In this document: one piece after another, positions 17,885 to 26,570 of the stretch
Layout: every line of letters starts with the position of its first letter
Position numbering within the stretch: the stretch's first letter is position 1
Assembly (NCBI GenBank): GCA_964581605.1
Contig: CAZOPF010000014.1
Coordinates: forward strand, 1 to 64,000
Reading direction: 5' to 3'
Source: CAADGU01 sp964581605
GTDB taxonomy: Bacteria; Chloroflexota; Anaerolineae; Promineifilales; Promineifilaceae
Length of the DNA stretch: 64,000 bases
Made by a program: the position numbers and the translations under genes
The notes under the pieces: generated by a model
Told to the model about the DNA's origin: nothing
The model's database searches: none
The model's input: only the letters and a program-made list of their open reading frames with translations

Positions 17885-18406
17885 ATGAGCAAAGATGGCC
17901 TATTGTACGAGCCAGTGCTAACGCTCAATGCGAACTTTGAACCTTTGCATGTTTGCAGCACCAGGCGGGCACTGATGCTCGTACTTACCGGAAGAGCAGA
18001 AATCATCTTAAACGGCCGTGGCACAATCCGTAGCAGCTCCGCCGAATTTGAAATCCCCTCGGTTATCAAGCTAAGCTACATGGTCAAAAGGCCGCATCCA
18101 CGCATCCCCCTTTCTAAACGAGAAATCCTCCGCCGCGACAACTATACCTGTCAGTATTGCGGCCGTAAGACCTACACCCTGACGCTCGATCATGTTGTTC
18201 CCCGCCGTCTGGGTGGTAGCCACACCTGGGACAATCTGGTGGCGGCCTGCCCGGCCTGCAACCGGCGCAAAGGGGGCGATACACTGGAAAAAGTAAACAT
18301 GCCCCTGCTGCACCAGCCACATGAACCTAAGCCATCGGCCATGTACCTGTTTAGTCGTCATTTAGAAAATCGTCAGGAATGGACGGAGTTTATCGAAGGT
18401 TGGTAA
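17885..18406 (+). CDS. HNH endonuclease family protein
   Basis: 173 residues. An N-terminal segment (VLTLNANFEPLHVCSTRRALML) typical of a widespread HNH family precedes the nuclease: zinc cysteines CQYCG, the catalytic LDHVVPRRLGGSHTWDNL and the second zinc pair CPACN, all around residues 95-140. Members are common, chromosomal and single-copy in Chloroflexota, Cyanobacteria and Actinobacteria; their role is unknown, with DNA repair or maintenance only suggested. A promoter 9 bases upstream implies a leaderless message. It converges on the phosphatase gene. Confidence 0.88.
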   Translation: MSKDGLLYEPVLTLNANFEPLHVCSTRRALMLVLTGRAEIILNGRGTIRSSSAEFEIPSVIKLSYMVKRPHPRIPLSKREILRRDNYTCQYCGRKTYTLTLDHVVPRRLGGSHTWDNLVAACPACNRRKGGDTLEKVNMPLLHQPHEPKPSAMYLFSRHLENRQEWTEFIEGW

Positions 18407-18420
18407 TCCTGATATTCAGG

Positions 18421-18894
18421 TCATTTGGCTGCGTTTCTTTCAGCCAGCGCCACAATACGGCTAAATCCTTCACTAATTAACCGTTCCACATCAGCGATCA
18501 TGCGCCGGTATCCATCTACGGAGCCTCCATACGGATCAGGAATGCTATAAGGCTTGCCAACCATTTCACTCAAGGCAAAAATACGATCCTGGTAATCTGG
18601 AAACTCAATCTTTAAGGCTTCCACATGCCCCATTTCCATACATAAAACCAGAGCAGACTGGGCAATGAGATTACCGTCAATCATTTGCGCCTGGTGTGTG
18701 CTAATATCAATCCCCTTCTCAGCCATTAGCTGCATACTAACCCGAGATGGGCCACGAACGGCCGTAGCCCAAGTCCCAGCAGAACGCACCAACCAATCAT
18801 TGCGGCCGTGTGCATCGAGCTTCTCTCTTAACAATGCGGCTGCAACTGGTGAACGGCATATATTGGCAGTACACACAAACAAAATCTGCGGCAT
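18421..18894 (-). CDS. Low-molecular-weight protein tyrosine phosphatase
   Basis: 157 residues, the normal LMW-PTP length. The phosphate-binding loop is at the very N-terminus: VCTANICRS, with nucleophile Cys8 and Arg14. The general-acid Asp lies in SIPDPYGG near residue 118. These enzymes dephosphorylate tyrosine, often on bacterial tyrosine kinases for exopolysaccharide, or act as arsenate reductases in a related branch. No kinase is nearby. It is the last gene of the minus-strand run that starts with the pilus genes. Confidence 0.88.
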   Translation of the reverse strand: MPQILFVCTANICRSPVAAALLREKLDAHGRNDWLVRSAGTWATAVRGPSRVSMQLMAEKGIDISTHQAQMIDGNLIAQSALVLCMEMGHVEALKIEFPDYQDRIFALSEMVGKPYSIPDPYGGSVDGYRRMIADVERLISEGFSRIVALAERNAAK

Positions 18895-18961
18895 GCCTGA
18901 ACTTTAGCCAATAAAGTTTATTTGCACTACACTCAAACAGCCAGCCAACCCAACATTAACC

Positions 18962-19522
18962 CTAATCTAATGCTGGTTGCAGCAAACCATAATTATTGTC
19001 GTGTCTTCTATACAGCACATTTACCATCCCATATTCTGCATTGAAAAATACAAAAAAATCGTGCCCCAACAGCTCCAACTGATCAATCGCCTCTTCCTCT
19101 GTCATGGGCTTTAGGGAGAATTGCTTCGTACGCACAATTTTAGCTTCTTCAGTTTCCTCAACATCCTCCAGAGGCAACGGCTCACCTAAAAACTCCTCAC
19201 CATTATTATTCTGACGCCATTTACGCTGGGTTTTGCCTCGATAACGATTGATCTGGCGATATAACTTATCTACCACAGCATCAACAGCAGCAAACATATC
19301 ATTGCTGCGCTCTTCGGCCCGTAAAATCGTGCCACGATTATCCCGCACCGTAATCTGGGCTACCTGGCTATCTATTGCACTACGTGTGTTTTCGGCCGAC
19401 AAATCTACTCTCACTTCTACCAAATTTGGCATATACCGATCCAGGCGTGTGGTTTTCTTTTCTACATAATTTTGTAAACGTGGTGTTATCTCCAGGTTTC
19501 GACCTTGTATCATTAACTCCAT
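18962..19522 (-). CDS. hpf: Ribosome hibernation-promoting factor, long form
   Basis: 186 residues. The N-terminal RaiA/HPF domain (MELMIQGRNLEITPRLQNYVEKK, about 1-100) binds the 30S decoding site. The C-terminal HPF-dimerisation domain (about 125-180: KQFSLKPMTEEEAIDQLELLGHDFF) makes 100S ribosome dimers. GGGAG lies upstream of the ATG. The region is poor in the ACGGCCGT palindrome found elsewhere. It lies 32 bases after comF. Confidence 0.95.
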   Translation of the reverse strand: MELMIQGRNLEITPRLQNYVEKKTTRLDRYMPNLVEVRVDLSAENTRSAIDSQVAQITVRDNRGTILRAEERSNDMFAAVDAVVDKLYRQINRYRGKTQRKWRQNNNGEEFLGEPLPLEDVEETEEAKIVRTKQFSLKPMTEEEAIDQLELLGHDFFVFFNAEYGMVNVLYRRHDNNYGLLQPALD

Positions 19523-19554
19523 TGCTTTTCTCCCTTAAAAAATAGTTTTGTATA

Positions 19555-20343
19555 TTACATTGCCCGTGCCAAACAGTAACCTGATACAGACAATGCACCT
19601 TTATCTAGTAAAGCTTGTGCGGCCGCAGCCATTGTTGCACCTGTTGTACAAACATCATCAACTAACAACACACTTTTACCAACAAGCCCATGACCTTCGA
19701 CAGCAAAAGCATTTTGTACATTTTGTGCCCTTTCTGCGGCATTCAGGCTCACTTGAGGAAGCGTAAACCTCGTTCGCCGCAATAAACCAGGAGCATATAC
19801 ATACCCACACTGCTGGCTAAAATGTCGTGCCAGGAGGGCAGACTGATTATACCCCCTCTTCTTCTCACGCTCAGGATGCAGCGGTATAGGAACCACAAAA
19901 TCAACCGACACCTGCCATTGGTCCCACACGCTAACCATTAGTTCAGCCAATATCTTACCCAGCCCAAATGAACCTTTATATTTCAATTTGTGAATAATAG
20001 AAGAAACTGGTTCAGCAAATAACGTTGCCGCCCGAATCTGCTTAAGCGGCAAAGGCGTGGTCTGACAACTATCACACAACCCCCAGCTCGGAACCAAAAG
20101 TCGTCCACAACACAAACATACAGGTTCCTTGATCCACTGGATACGCTGAAAACATTCAGGGCAAATCAATTGACCAACTTTTTGGCAATTAGCACAAACC
20201 GGGGGGAAAATTATATCCCGCAACGTCGCCACAAGCTCATTGAGCTTTGTTTGGGGGGATACCGTATCAAGAGTCACTTCTTCTATCCAACGGCTCTCTT
20301 GATTGATCTGGAAAAAGAAATAGACCCTCGTAACAAAACACAA
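19555..20343 (-). CDS. comF: ComF family phosphoribosyltransferase-like protein
   Basis: About 262 residues at the longest. An N-terminal zinc ribbon (CANCQKVGQLICPECF, then CLCCGR and CDSC) precedes a type I phosphoribosyltransferase fold with PIPLHPEREKKRGYNQS and the PRPP loop VLLVDDVCTTGAT. ComF acts in the cytoplasm during DNA uptake at a step linked to the ComFA helicase. Its place straight after tadC suggests co-expression with the pilus. The first ~40 residues are poorly conserved text, so a start closer to the LNELVATLRDIIFPP segment, probably at a non-ATG codon, is possible. Confidence 0.85.
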   Translation of the reverse strand: MCFVTRVYFFFQINQESRWIEEVTLDTVSPQTKLNELVATLRDIIFPPVCANCQKVGQLICPECFQRIQWIKEPVCLCCGRLLVPSWGLCDSCQTTPLPLKQIRAATLFAEPVSSIIHKLKYKGSFGLGKILAELMVSVWDQWQVSVDFVVPIPLHPEREKKRGYNQSALLARHFSQQCGYVYAPGLLRRTRFTLPQVSLNAAERAQNVQNAFAVEGHGLVGKSVLLVDDVCTTGATMAAAAQALLDKGALSVSGYCLARAM

Positions 20344-20373
20344 GGGTCTGGATAAATTGATCTTGGGTTTTTG

Positions 20374-21315
20374 CTAACCTCTTACACCTTGAACAGCGGA
20401 GCTACGCAATATCTGGAATAAAGCTGGCCCTAGCAGGACGATAAATATGGAAGGAAATATCAGGAATACCATAGGAAACATCATCTTCACCGGTGCTTGC
20501 TGCGCTCGTTCTTCGGCTCGCTGCCGCCGGCGCACACGCATCTGCTCAGATTGAATCCGCAAAACCTTGCCAATACCAACACCAAGTTGATCCGCCTGCA
20601 CCACAGCAGCAATAAAACTGGTGACATCTGGCACATCAATTCTATCAGCCATATCGCGGAGGGCCTGGCGACGTGATTTGCCTAATTGCATTTCATGAAT
20701 AACCCGCCCAAATTCATTGGCCAACGGGTCATCCCACTTTTCATCTACTTTTTGCATGGCGGCGTTAAACACCAGGCCGGCATCTACACATATCGTCATT
20801 AAGTCTAAGGCATCAGGTAATTTCTTGATTACGGCATCTTTGCGACGGTCTGCCTTTGAACGCAACAGCATCCAGGGCATGAACCATCCAAGCACAACCC
20901 CACCTAATGTAAAGAGTAGGCGCCGATTGAGAGGGGCATCACCCCGGGACATTATCAAGAAGATAAAGACGCCTAAAAATACTGTAAACCCGATTCTCAA
21001 TGCGATAAACTCGGCCGCTCGTAAATTGCGTGGGTTGCCAGCCAATTCCAGCATTCGTGTGGTACTTTCCAAAGTTTGCTGGGGTGTATACCTGACCAGA
21101 AATTCGCTGATTCTTCGTAGTAAAGGCACGAATATACGGTCGGTGATAGGCATTGAAAGTTCGATTTCTTCAATCGAAACAATCTCTTCACGGGCAGCGA
21201 ATTCGTCTATACGTGCCGTTAACGGATCTTCTTCAGCACGCCGCAACAGGACGATGCTCAGAGCGATAATGCCCACAGCAAAAACAAGTATCAGTAGTAT
21301 AAATAGAGGTGGCAT
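20374..21315 (-). CDS. tadC: Tad pilus assembly protein TadC
   Basis: A 313-residue inner-membrane protein of the type II secretion F (GspF) family: one N-terminal helix, two central helices (FIALRIGFTVFLGVFIFLIM, LFTLGGVVLGWFMPWMLL), a cytoplasmic helical domain (LPDALDLMTICVDAGLVFNAAM, SFIAAVVQADQLGVGIGKVLR) and a final span FPMVFLIFPSIFIVLLGPALF. With TadB it forms the platform on which Flp pilins are assembled. GGAG precedes the ATG. It is 54 bases from tadB. Confidence 0.93.
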   Translation of the reverse strand: MPPLFILLILVFAVGIIALSIVLLRRAEEDPLTARIDEFAAREEIVSIEEIELSMPITDRIFVPLLRRISEFLVRYTPQQTLESTTRMLELAGNPRNLRAAEFIALRIGFTVFLGVFIFLIMSRGDAPLNRRLLFTLGGVVLGWFMPWMLLRSKADRRKDAVIKKLPDALDLMTICVDAGLVFNAAMQKVDEKWDDPLANEFGRVIHEMQLGKSRRQALRDMADRIDVPDVTSFIAAVVQADQLGVGIGKVLRIQSEQMRVRRRQRAEERAQQAPVKMMFPMVFLIFPSIFIVLLGPALFQILRSSAVQGVRG

Positions 21316-21369
21316 AGGTCATTTCTCCACTGAATGAACCATCACAAATGATAAAAGTACATGCTCGTA

Positions 21370-22371
21370 TTAGACTTCAATATCAACTATTTTTCGGATT
21401 GCAAACCACCCAGATGCAATCATTATGAGGCCGACCCCTAGCAATAGATACCCACAAGGTATGACACCGGGCCAAATCCAGGGGGCCTCTTTAACCCATA
21501 GTTCGGATACATATTCTGGATTAATGAGATAGAGAATAAAGCCAAGTACAACTGGCAGCAGGCTAATGATTGTGCCAGAAATACGCCCTTGCGCAGTTAA
21601 TGTGCGAATTTCACCTTTGATACGTACGCGCTCACGGATGGTAAAACTGATATTGTCAAGAACTTCGGCAAGGTTACCGCCAACTTCTCGTTGAATGTTG
21701 ACGGCCGTGATCACCAAATCCAGGTCTTCACTCGGCACTCGCCGATACATATTATCCAGGGCTTGCGCCACGCTCAACCCCAACCGTACTTCTTGCACCA
21801 CACGTTCAAACTCTACAGAGACAGGTGGAGGCAATTCTGTGGCTATTGCCTCCATTGCTTGCAAAACACTATACCCCGAACGCAAGGCGTTTACCCACAA
21901 ATTAAGTGTGTCACTTAGTTGACTGTCAAACGCCCTCATTCGGCGCGAGGCTGCCATATTGACATAAAATGGCGGCACACGTGACCCAATCAAAAAACCA
22001 ATAGCAGCGATCAATCTGGAGTTGTCTTTTGGTAAAAAGTAGCCTAACGCTCCACCAATACAGGCGAACAAAAATATCAAAACCAGATATTCACTCACCC
22101 GCAATTTGACATCAGCTTTGGCTATCTTTTCCCTGGTTGGCTGAAAAAAATTTCGGCCAGAAAGCGCTCGATCCAGACGATCAGCGACATCCGGGCTGCC
22201 CGATTTGCTTTCGCTCTCCTCGGGAATCTCCACAACCGTTGCCGATGCACTCACAAATTGCTCAAGACGTTGATCAACATCTTGTTTCCCGCCACCTGTT
22301 ACTAAAGCAACTGTGGCACCAGCAATCAGCAGGATACCTGCTAAACCTAGAATAATAACTAAAGGGGGCAT
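21370..22371 (-). CDS. tadB: Tad pilus assembly protein TadB
   Basis: A 333-residue GspF-family membrane protein and paralogue of TadC. Visible parts: an N-terminal span, LVLIFLFACIGGALGYFL, the cytoplasmic T2SSF domain (LSDTLNLWVNALRSGYSVLQAMEAIA, VQEVRLGLSVAQALDNMYRRV, VTAVNIQREVGGNLAEVLDNI) and two C-terminal spans. GGAGG lies 7 bases before the ATG. It is in the tadA-tadB-tadC order usual for Tad clusters. Confidence 0.93.
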   Translation of the reverse strand: MPPLVIILGLAGILLIAGATVALVTGGGKQDVDQRLEQFVSASATVVEIPEESESKSGSPDVADRLDRALSGRNFFQPTREKIAKADVKLRVSEYLVLIFLFACIGGALGYFLPKDNSRLIAAIGFLIGSRVPPFYVNMAASRRMRAFDSQLSDTLNLWVNALRSGYSVLQAMEAIATELPPPVSVEFERVVQEVRLGLSVAQALDNMYRRVPSEDLDLVITAVNIQREVGGNLAEVLDNISFTIRERVRIKGEIRTLTAQGRISGTIISLLPVVLGFILYLINPEYVSELWVKEAPWIWPGVIPCGYLLLGVGLIMIASGWFAIRKIVDIEV

Positions 22372-22404
22372 ATCATCCTCCTTTCTTTGTTAAAACCTTT
22401 ACCC

Positions 22405-23790
22405 TCAACGTCGTCTGGACCCAATGCCAAAAATAGAAGGGGGCAACATGATGCCAGCCTCTTGTATTTTCCACATAAATTTTGGTCTTAGGCCAGTCGG
22501 CCGTAGGCGGCCAATTACTTTTCCGTTTTCAATATTCGTCTGTTCAAATCGAAAAATCTCTGACATGGTAATAACATCACCTTCCATGCCCTGAATTTCA
22601 CTTATCGAAACGACCTTACGTGACCCATCCCGCATTCGGTCTTGTTGCACAATCAGATGAATAGCGGAAGCGATTTGTTCACGAATAGCCCGATGTGGCA
22701 ATTCCATTCCAGCCATCAACACCATTGTCTCCAAACGGGAAAGCATATCACGCGGGCCATTCGCGTGCCCAGTTGCCAGACTACCATCATGTCCCGTATT
22801 CATTGCCTGAAGCATATCAAGCGCCTCACCACCACGTACTTCCCCAACAATAATTCTGTCGGGGCGCATACGCAACGAGTTAACAACCAGGTCCTGAATG
22901 GTCACTTCACCCCGTCCTTCAACATTGGCACTGCGAGATTCGAGGGTTACCACATGATCTTGGCGCAATTGCAGCTCGGCCGCATTCTCTATAGTGACAA
23001 TGCGTTCATCATCTGGAATAAAACCTGACAAGATATTCAAAAGCGTCGTTTTACCAGAGCCAGTGCCCCCGGAAATCATCACGTTGAGCTTTGAAACCAC
23101 ACAGGCCTTTAGAAACTCAACAGCTTCAGGCGTGATACTGCCAAACTCAATCAAATTCTCAATAGTAAAAGGAATTTTGGAAAAGATACGAATAGTGAGC
23201 GTAGCCCCATTGATGGAAATCGGGGGCACTACCGCATTTACGCGGGAGCCATCTGGGAGGCGAGCATCCACCATAGGCGAACCTTCATCAATACGACGTC
23301 CCAAAGGTGCCACGATACGATCGATTATTCGTAGTAAGTGATCGTTATCTTCAAACGTCACATTAGTCTTAGTTATTTTACCTTTTCGCTCAATGTAAAC
23401 ATTCTTCGGGCCATTCACCATAATTTCAGTGACGCCATCCGTATGAAGGAATTGTTCCAGAGGGCCAAAGCCTAAAATTTCCGCGACAATAGCCTCAAAT
23501 AATCGCCGTTTTTCATTTCTGGTCAGCACAATGCTTTCTTCCGCCAACATTGATTCAAACATCTCTTGAATGGTAACGCGCACTTCAGATGTTTGAGTGA
23601 TATCCATGCTGGGATCAAGTTCTGCAATTAGCTTTTGCTGAACCCGATTCTTCAAATCAACATAAGCATCCCTTGAACCTACCGCCGGGGATGCCCGTTT
23701 TACACGAAGCTCTTGCAACTTTGATGATTCTGCAGAGTGGGGTGATACGGTTGATTCCTGATTTCTTTCGATTCGTTTTAATAATGACAC
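22405..23790 (-). CDS. tadA: Tad pilus secretion ATPase TadA/CpaF
   Basis: A 461-residue hexameric ATPase of the type II/IV secretion superfamily. Walker A GGTGSGKTT is at 241-249, followed by the Asp box region IPDDERIVTIENAAELQL, Walker B PDRIIVGEVRGGEALDML and the His box TGHANGPRDML. The N-terminal domain (about 40-200) includes FGPLEQFLHTDGVTEIMVNGP, typical of CpaF. It powers Flp pilus extension and possibly retraction. The start is GTG with GGAGG upstream, 3 bases after the cpaE stop. Confidence 0.95.
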   Translation of the reverse strand: MSLLKRIERNQESTVSPHSAESSKLQELRVKRASPAVGSRDAYVDLKNRVQQKLIAELDPSMDITQTSEVRVTIQEMFESMLAEESIVLTRNEKRRLFEAIVAEILGFGPLEQFLHTDGVTEIMVNGPKNVYIERKGKITKTNVTFEDNDHLLRIIDRIVAPLGRRIDEGSPMVDARLPDGSRVNAVVPPISINGATLTIRIFSKIPFTIENLIEFGSITPEAVEFLKACVVSKLNVMISGGTGSGKTTLLNILSGFIPDDERIVTIENAAELQLRQDHVVTLESRSANVEGRGEVTIQDLVVNSLRMRPDRIIVGEVRGGEALDMLQAMNTGHDGSLATGHANGPRDMLSRLETMVLMAGMELPHRAIREQIASAIHLIVQQDRMRDGSRKVVSISEIQGMEGDVITMSEIFRFEQTNIENGKVIGRLRPTGLRPKFMWKIQEAGIMLPPSIFGIGSRRR

Positions 23791-23792
23791 GG

Positions 23793-25076
23793 CTAACCTC
23801 CAGCTTGTTCACGCTTTCCAAAAAAACGCCCCAAAACACTGCCTTTATCTTTTTGGGCATCCACTTTTACTTTGCTTTCAGCATGCTGTTTACTCACCAA
23901 CTCACGCCGACTATAATCAGCTAACTTGATCAAAGAGATGCTAACGGGGTGCTTTTGATTAGGTCCCATCACCAAAGGAACACCTCTATTTGCAGAAACA
24001 CTTGCCGGAAGGTCTGCTAGAGGTATAGTCATAACAATAGGTCGCTTCAAAATATCACCAATGTTTTTGACGGAAATGCCCTGATCTTCAGATACCCGAT
24101 TAACGACCAGCCAAATCTTATCTGGTTCATACTCTAAACTCTCAGTCAGATCAAGAAAAAGGCGAGCATTTTTCAGGTTAGGCAAGTTTTGTTGGGTGAC
24201 AAGAATGATTTTGTCGGCCACATCTAGCATAGTCAGGTTTTTTTCGGTAAGGTACGATGCTGTGTCTAAGACCACAAAGTCGTATGAGAGCCTTAAGTTC
24301 TCCAGAAGGTTCTTGACATTTTCTTCAGTTATTATGTCTGCCATTTCTGGTCTGGGTGGAGCCAATAAAACATTCAAATTGCTCTTGTGTACCTGTACAA
24401 CGCTGCTGACCAATTCGGCATCAATTTCCCCACGTTCGCTGATGTCAGCTAAACTTGTTGCTCCTTTAAGATCAAGCATAACGGCTACATCTCCAAACTG
24501 GAGGCTGCCATCAACCAAAATTGTTTTTTGTCCTCGGCGTGCCAAAGCTACCGCCACGTTTATGGCTATTGTTGTACACCCGCTGCCGCCTTTGGGGCTA
24601 AATACGGCCAATATCTTTCCTTCGGGAATACTTTGAACGTCGGCCGTAACACCACCTGTAGTTGATCTTTGTTGTCTTGATGGGCCAATCTGTATGTTGG
24701 GGCGTTTGGCGTGAACACGCCGAATGGCGGCCACTAATTCATCGCCACCAAAGGGTTTGGTTAAGAAATCCCGTGCTCCGGCCATCATGGCCCGGCGCAA
24801 GTAGTTGGGATCACTTTGCACGGACATGATGATGATTTGTACAGAGGGGACGAGTTCGGTAATTTTTTGGCTGGCGCCTATGCCGTCAATGCCGGGCATA
24901 TTAATATCCATAAGGATAATATCCGGCTGAAATTGCTGTGCCATTTCGACAGCATCTTCGCCAGTGCCAGCCTGGCCAATTACCTCAATGTCTGACTCGA
25001 ATTGAAGCAGTTTGCGAACGTTTTCCCGTGTTTCGGGGAGGTCATCAACTATTAGTACACGAATAGGATCTGCCAT
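23793..25076 (-). CDS. cpaE: CpaE/TadZ-like protein: receiver plus ParA/MinD-type ATPase
   Basis: 427 residues. Residues 1-120 are a full receiver domain with Asp11-Asp12, phospho-acceptor Asp57 and Lys107 all kept, unlike many TadZ proteins whose receiver is degenerate. Residues 150-400 are a MinD-like ATPase with deviant Walker A KGGSGCTT (162-169) and DFVVLDTASYL (switch II). TadZ places the pilus machine at the cell pole. The intact receiver suggests it is controlled by phosphorylation, perhaps by the histidine kinase encoded upstream. It is the first gene of the Tad operon. Confidence 0.92.
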   Translation of the reverse strand: MADPIRVLIVDDLPETRENVRKLLQFESDIEVIGQAGTGEDAVEMAQQFQPDIILMDINMPGIDGIGASQKITELVPSVQIIIMSVQSDPNYLRRAMMAGARDFLTKPFGGDELVAAIRRVHAKRPNIQIGPSRQQRSTTGGVTADVQSIPEGKILAVFSPKGGSGCTTIAINVAVALARRGQKTILVDGSLQFGDVAVMLDLKGATSLADISERGEIDAELVSSVVQVHKSNLNVLLAPPRPEMADIITEENVKNLLENLRLSYDFVVLDTASYLTEKNLTMLDVADKIILVTQQNLPNLKNARLFLDLTESLEYEPDKIWLVVNRVSEDQGISVKNIGDILKRPIVMTIPLADLPASVSANRGVPLVMGPNQKHPVSISLIKLADYSRRELVSKQHAESKVKVDAQKDKGSVLGRFFGKREQAGG

Positions 25077-25212
25077 TCTATATCCATGATTTGTTGGTAG
25101 CGATTTGATGGGGGTTTAATAAAAACCTTTCTCTGGTCGCATGATAGTTGTTATGGGAGAAAGGTGCTACACAATTCATAACATAACATAAATTAAACAG
25201 TGAATTACGCCC

Positions 25213-25240
25213 ATCATACTATGTTCCTTTGCAAAGTCAA
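25213..25240 (-). promoter_or_regulatory. Putative promoter of the tad operon
   Basis: On the minus strand TTGACT (25240-25235) and TATGAT (25218-25213) are separated by 16 bases, giving a leader of about 130 bases before cpaE. This is a consensus match only. Confidence 0.6.
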
Positions 25241-25283
25241 TAGTAGAAGCGGGGTGTAGGTTTACATAAAAATGGCCGTAAAC

Positions 25284-25315
25284 ACAAAACAAAAGCCCTA
25301 CCAGACGAGAGGGCT
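25284..25315 (-). terminator. Intrinsic terminator of the two-component operon
   Basis: A 6-bp stem AGCCCT/AGGGCT with a 10-base loop, followed on the minus strand by TTTTGTTTTG. The stem is short, so efficiency is uncertain. It lies about 150 bases after the histidine kinase stop and before the tad promoter. Confidence 0.6.
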
Positions 25316-25467
25316 ATGAGAAACGGAGTTTAGATGCCATGATGGGTATTGCCAATAGGAGTACGGTACTCAGGCTTATCATACCTGCCAAAGTGATAAA
25401 AGGTGCCGTCTGACAAGGTGTCAAAGGGGGCAACCTATTAGCTTTGCCGGTAAAGTAACGGCCGTAA

Positions 25468-26544
25468 TTAGAAATATGCTTCGGTATCATCTATGGGGAT
25501 GACAAACTCGACCCTGGTGCCTTGCCCCACACTGCTCTGGATATTGAGGGAGCCGCCCAACATTTCGGTGCGTTCGCGTAAGGTGGTTAAGCCAATGGTA
25601 CGGCTATTGCCGCTTTTGAGAGCGTCGTCAACATTGAAGCCGCTACCATTGTCTTCGACAACGGCAGTCACCTGCTCTGGCGCCAGATCTACCGACACAT
25701 GAATTTGGGTGGCCTGCGCGTGGGTCAATGCATTCGTCAACAACTCCTGCACATTCCGAAAAATCGTCACCTCAATATGACTCTCCAGCCGCCTTTCCAC
25801 CCCCGTCACGGTGATGGGCACCGGGATGCCATTTTTCTCCTGAAACGATTCCACATAACGGCGCAGCGTCGGTACCACACCCAGGTCATCCAGCATCATC
25901 GGCCGTAAATCAAAGATAAAGTCTTTGACGTGGTTAAACGTAGTCCCGGCCGAATTTTTCAGCGCGTTCAGTTCCGCACGGGCGCGGTCCGGGTTCACAT
26001 CAAAAAAACGTTGGCAGATCTCCGCCTGCAAAATGAAATTGCTGATGGAAGAAGCCACGCTGTCGTGCATCTTGCGCACCAGGCTCTGGCGCACCGCTTC
26101 TTCTGTTTGAATGACACGAATCACATTGGGCTGTTCTACCGAACCACCACTACGTCGCCCCCCCATTGCAGGCAGATCACCATACCCCACCAGGTCAATC
26201 AGGCGGCGTTGAAACTCAGCCAGACGTTCCAGATTGCGCTGATCGCTCTGCAACTTCTCCAACTGCCCGCGCATGGTATAGAGGCGCACCTGCACATCAT
26301 TCAACGCTTCATACGCCTCTTTGATGTCCTGGCGGGGCAGCGTTTCAAAGTTCGTTTCTAGCTGCTTGGCGTAACTTGATACCTGAGCGTTGCGCTGCGC
26401 CAGACGTTCCACTTCGGCCGTGCTTTGTTTAATCAGGATGTCTATTTCTTTCAGGTCGCGCTGGGTCTGTTCGTAATCCTTTTGCGCGTCATCCATGAAC
26501 CCCTGAAACGAACTATCTTCACCCAATGACGATTGATGTAGCAT
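25468..26544 (-). CDS. DegS/NarX-type sensor histidine kinase (cytoplasmic)
   Basis: 358 residues without membrane spans. A long N-terminal coiled coil (about 15-120) is followed by a HisKA_3 dimerisation helix with the phospho-accepting His160 in RKMHDSVASSISNFIL, then a HATPase_c domain with the N box NVQELLTNALTHA, G1 VEDNGSGF and G2 GLTTLRERTEMLGG. It resembles DegS in size and layout. It lies 26 bases after the NarL-type regulator and is almost certainly its kinase. The downstream tad operon with its intact CpaE receiver is a possible second target. Confidence 0.92.
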   Translation of the reverse strand: MLHQSSLGEDSSFQGFMDDAQKDYEQTQRDLKEIDILIKQSTAEVERLAQRNAQVSSYAKQLETNFETLPRQDIKEAYEALNDVQVRLYTMRGQLEKLQSDQRNLERLAEFQRRLIDLVGYGDLPAMGGRRSGGSVEQPNVIRVIQTEEAVRQSLVRKMHDSVASSISNFILQAEICQRFFDVNPDRARAELNALKNSAGTTFNHVKDFIFDLRPMMLDDLGVVPTLRRYVESFQEKNGIPVPITVTGVERRLESHIEVTIFRNVQELLTNALTHAQATQIHVSVDLAPEQVTAVVEDNGSGFNVDDALKSGNSRTIGLTTLRERTEMLGGSLNIQSSVGQGTRVEFVIPIDDTEAYF

Positions 26545-26570
26545 GAGTTTTTAACCTGCCTGCTCCCAAA

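Larger units (their letters stand above)
25077..25467. other. Intergenic region with tad promoter and upstream operon terminator
   Basis: 390 bases without a gene between cpaE and the histidine kinase. It holds the promoter at 25213-25240 and the terminator at 25284-25315, both on the minus strand. The rest (25320-25460) shows no clear signal. Confidence 0.7.
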
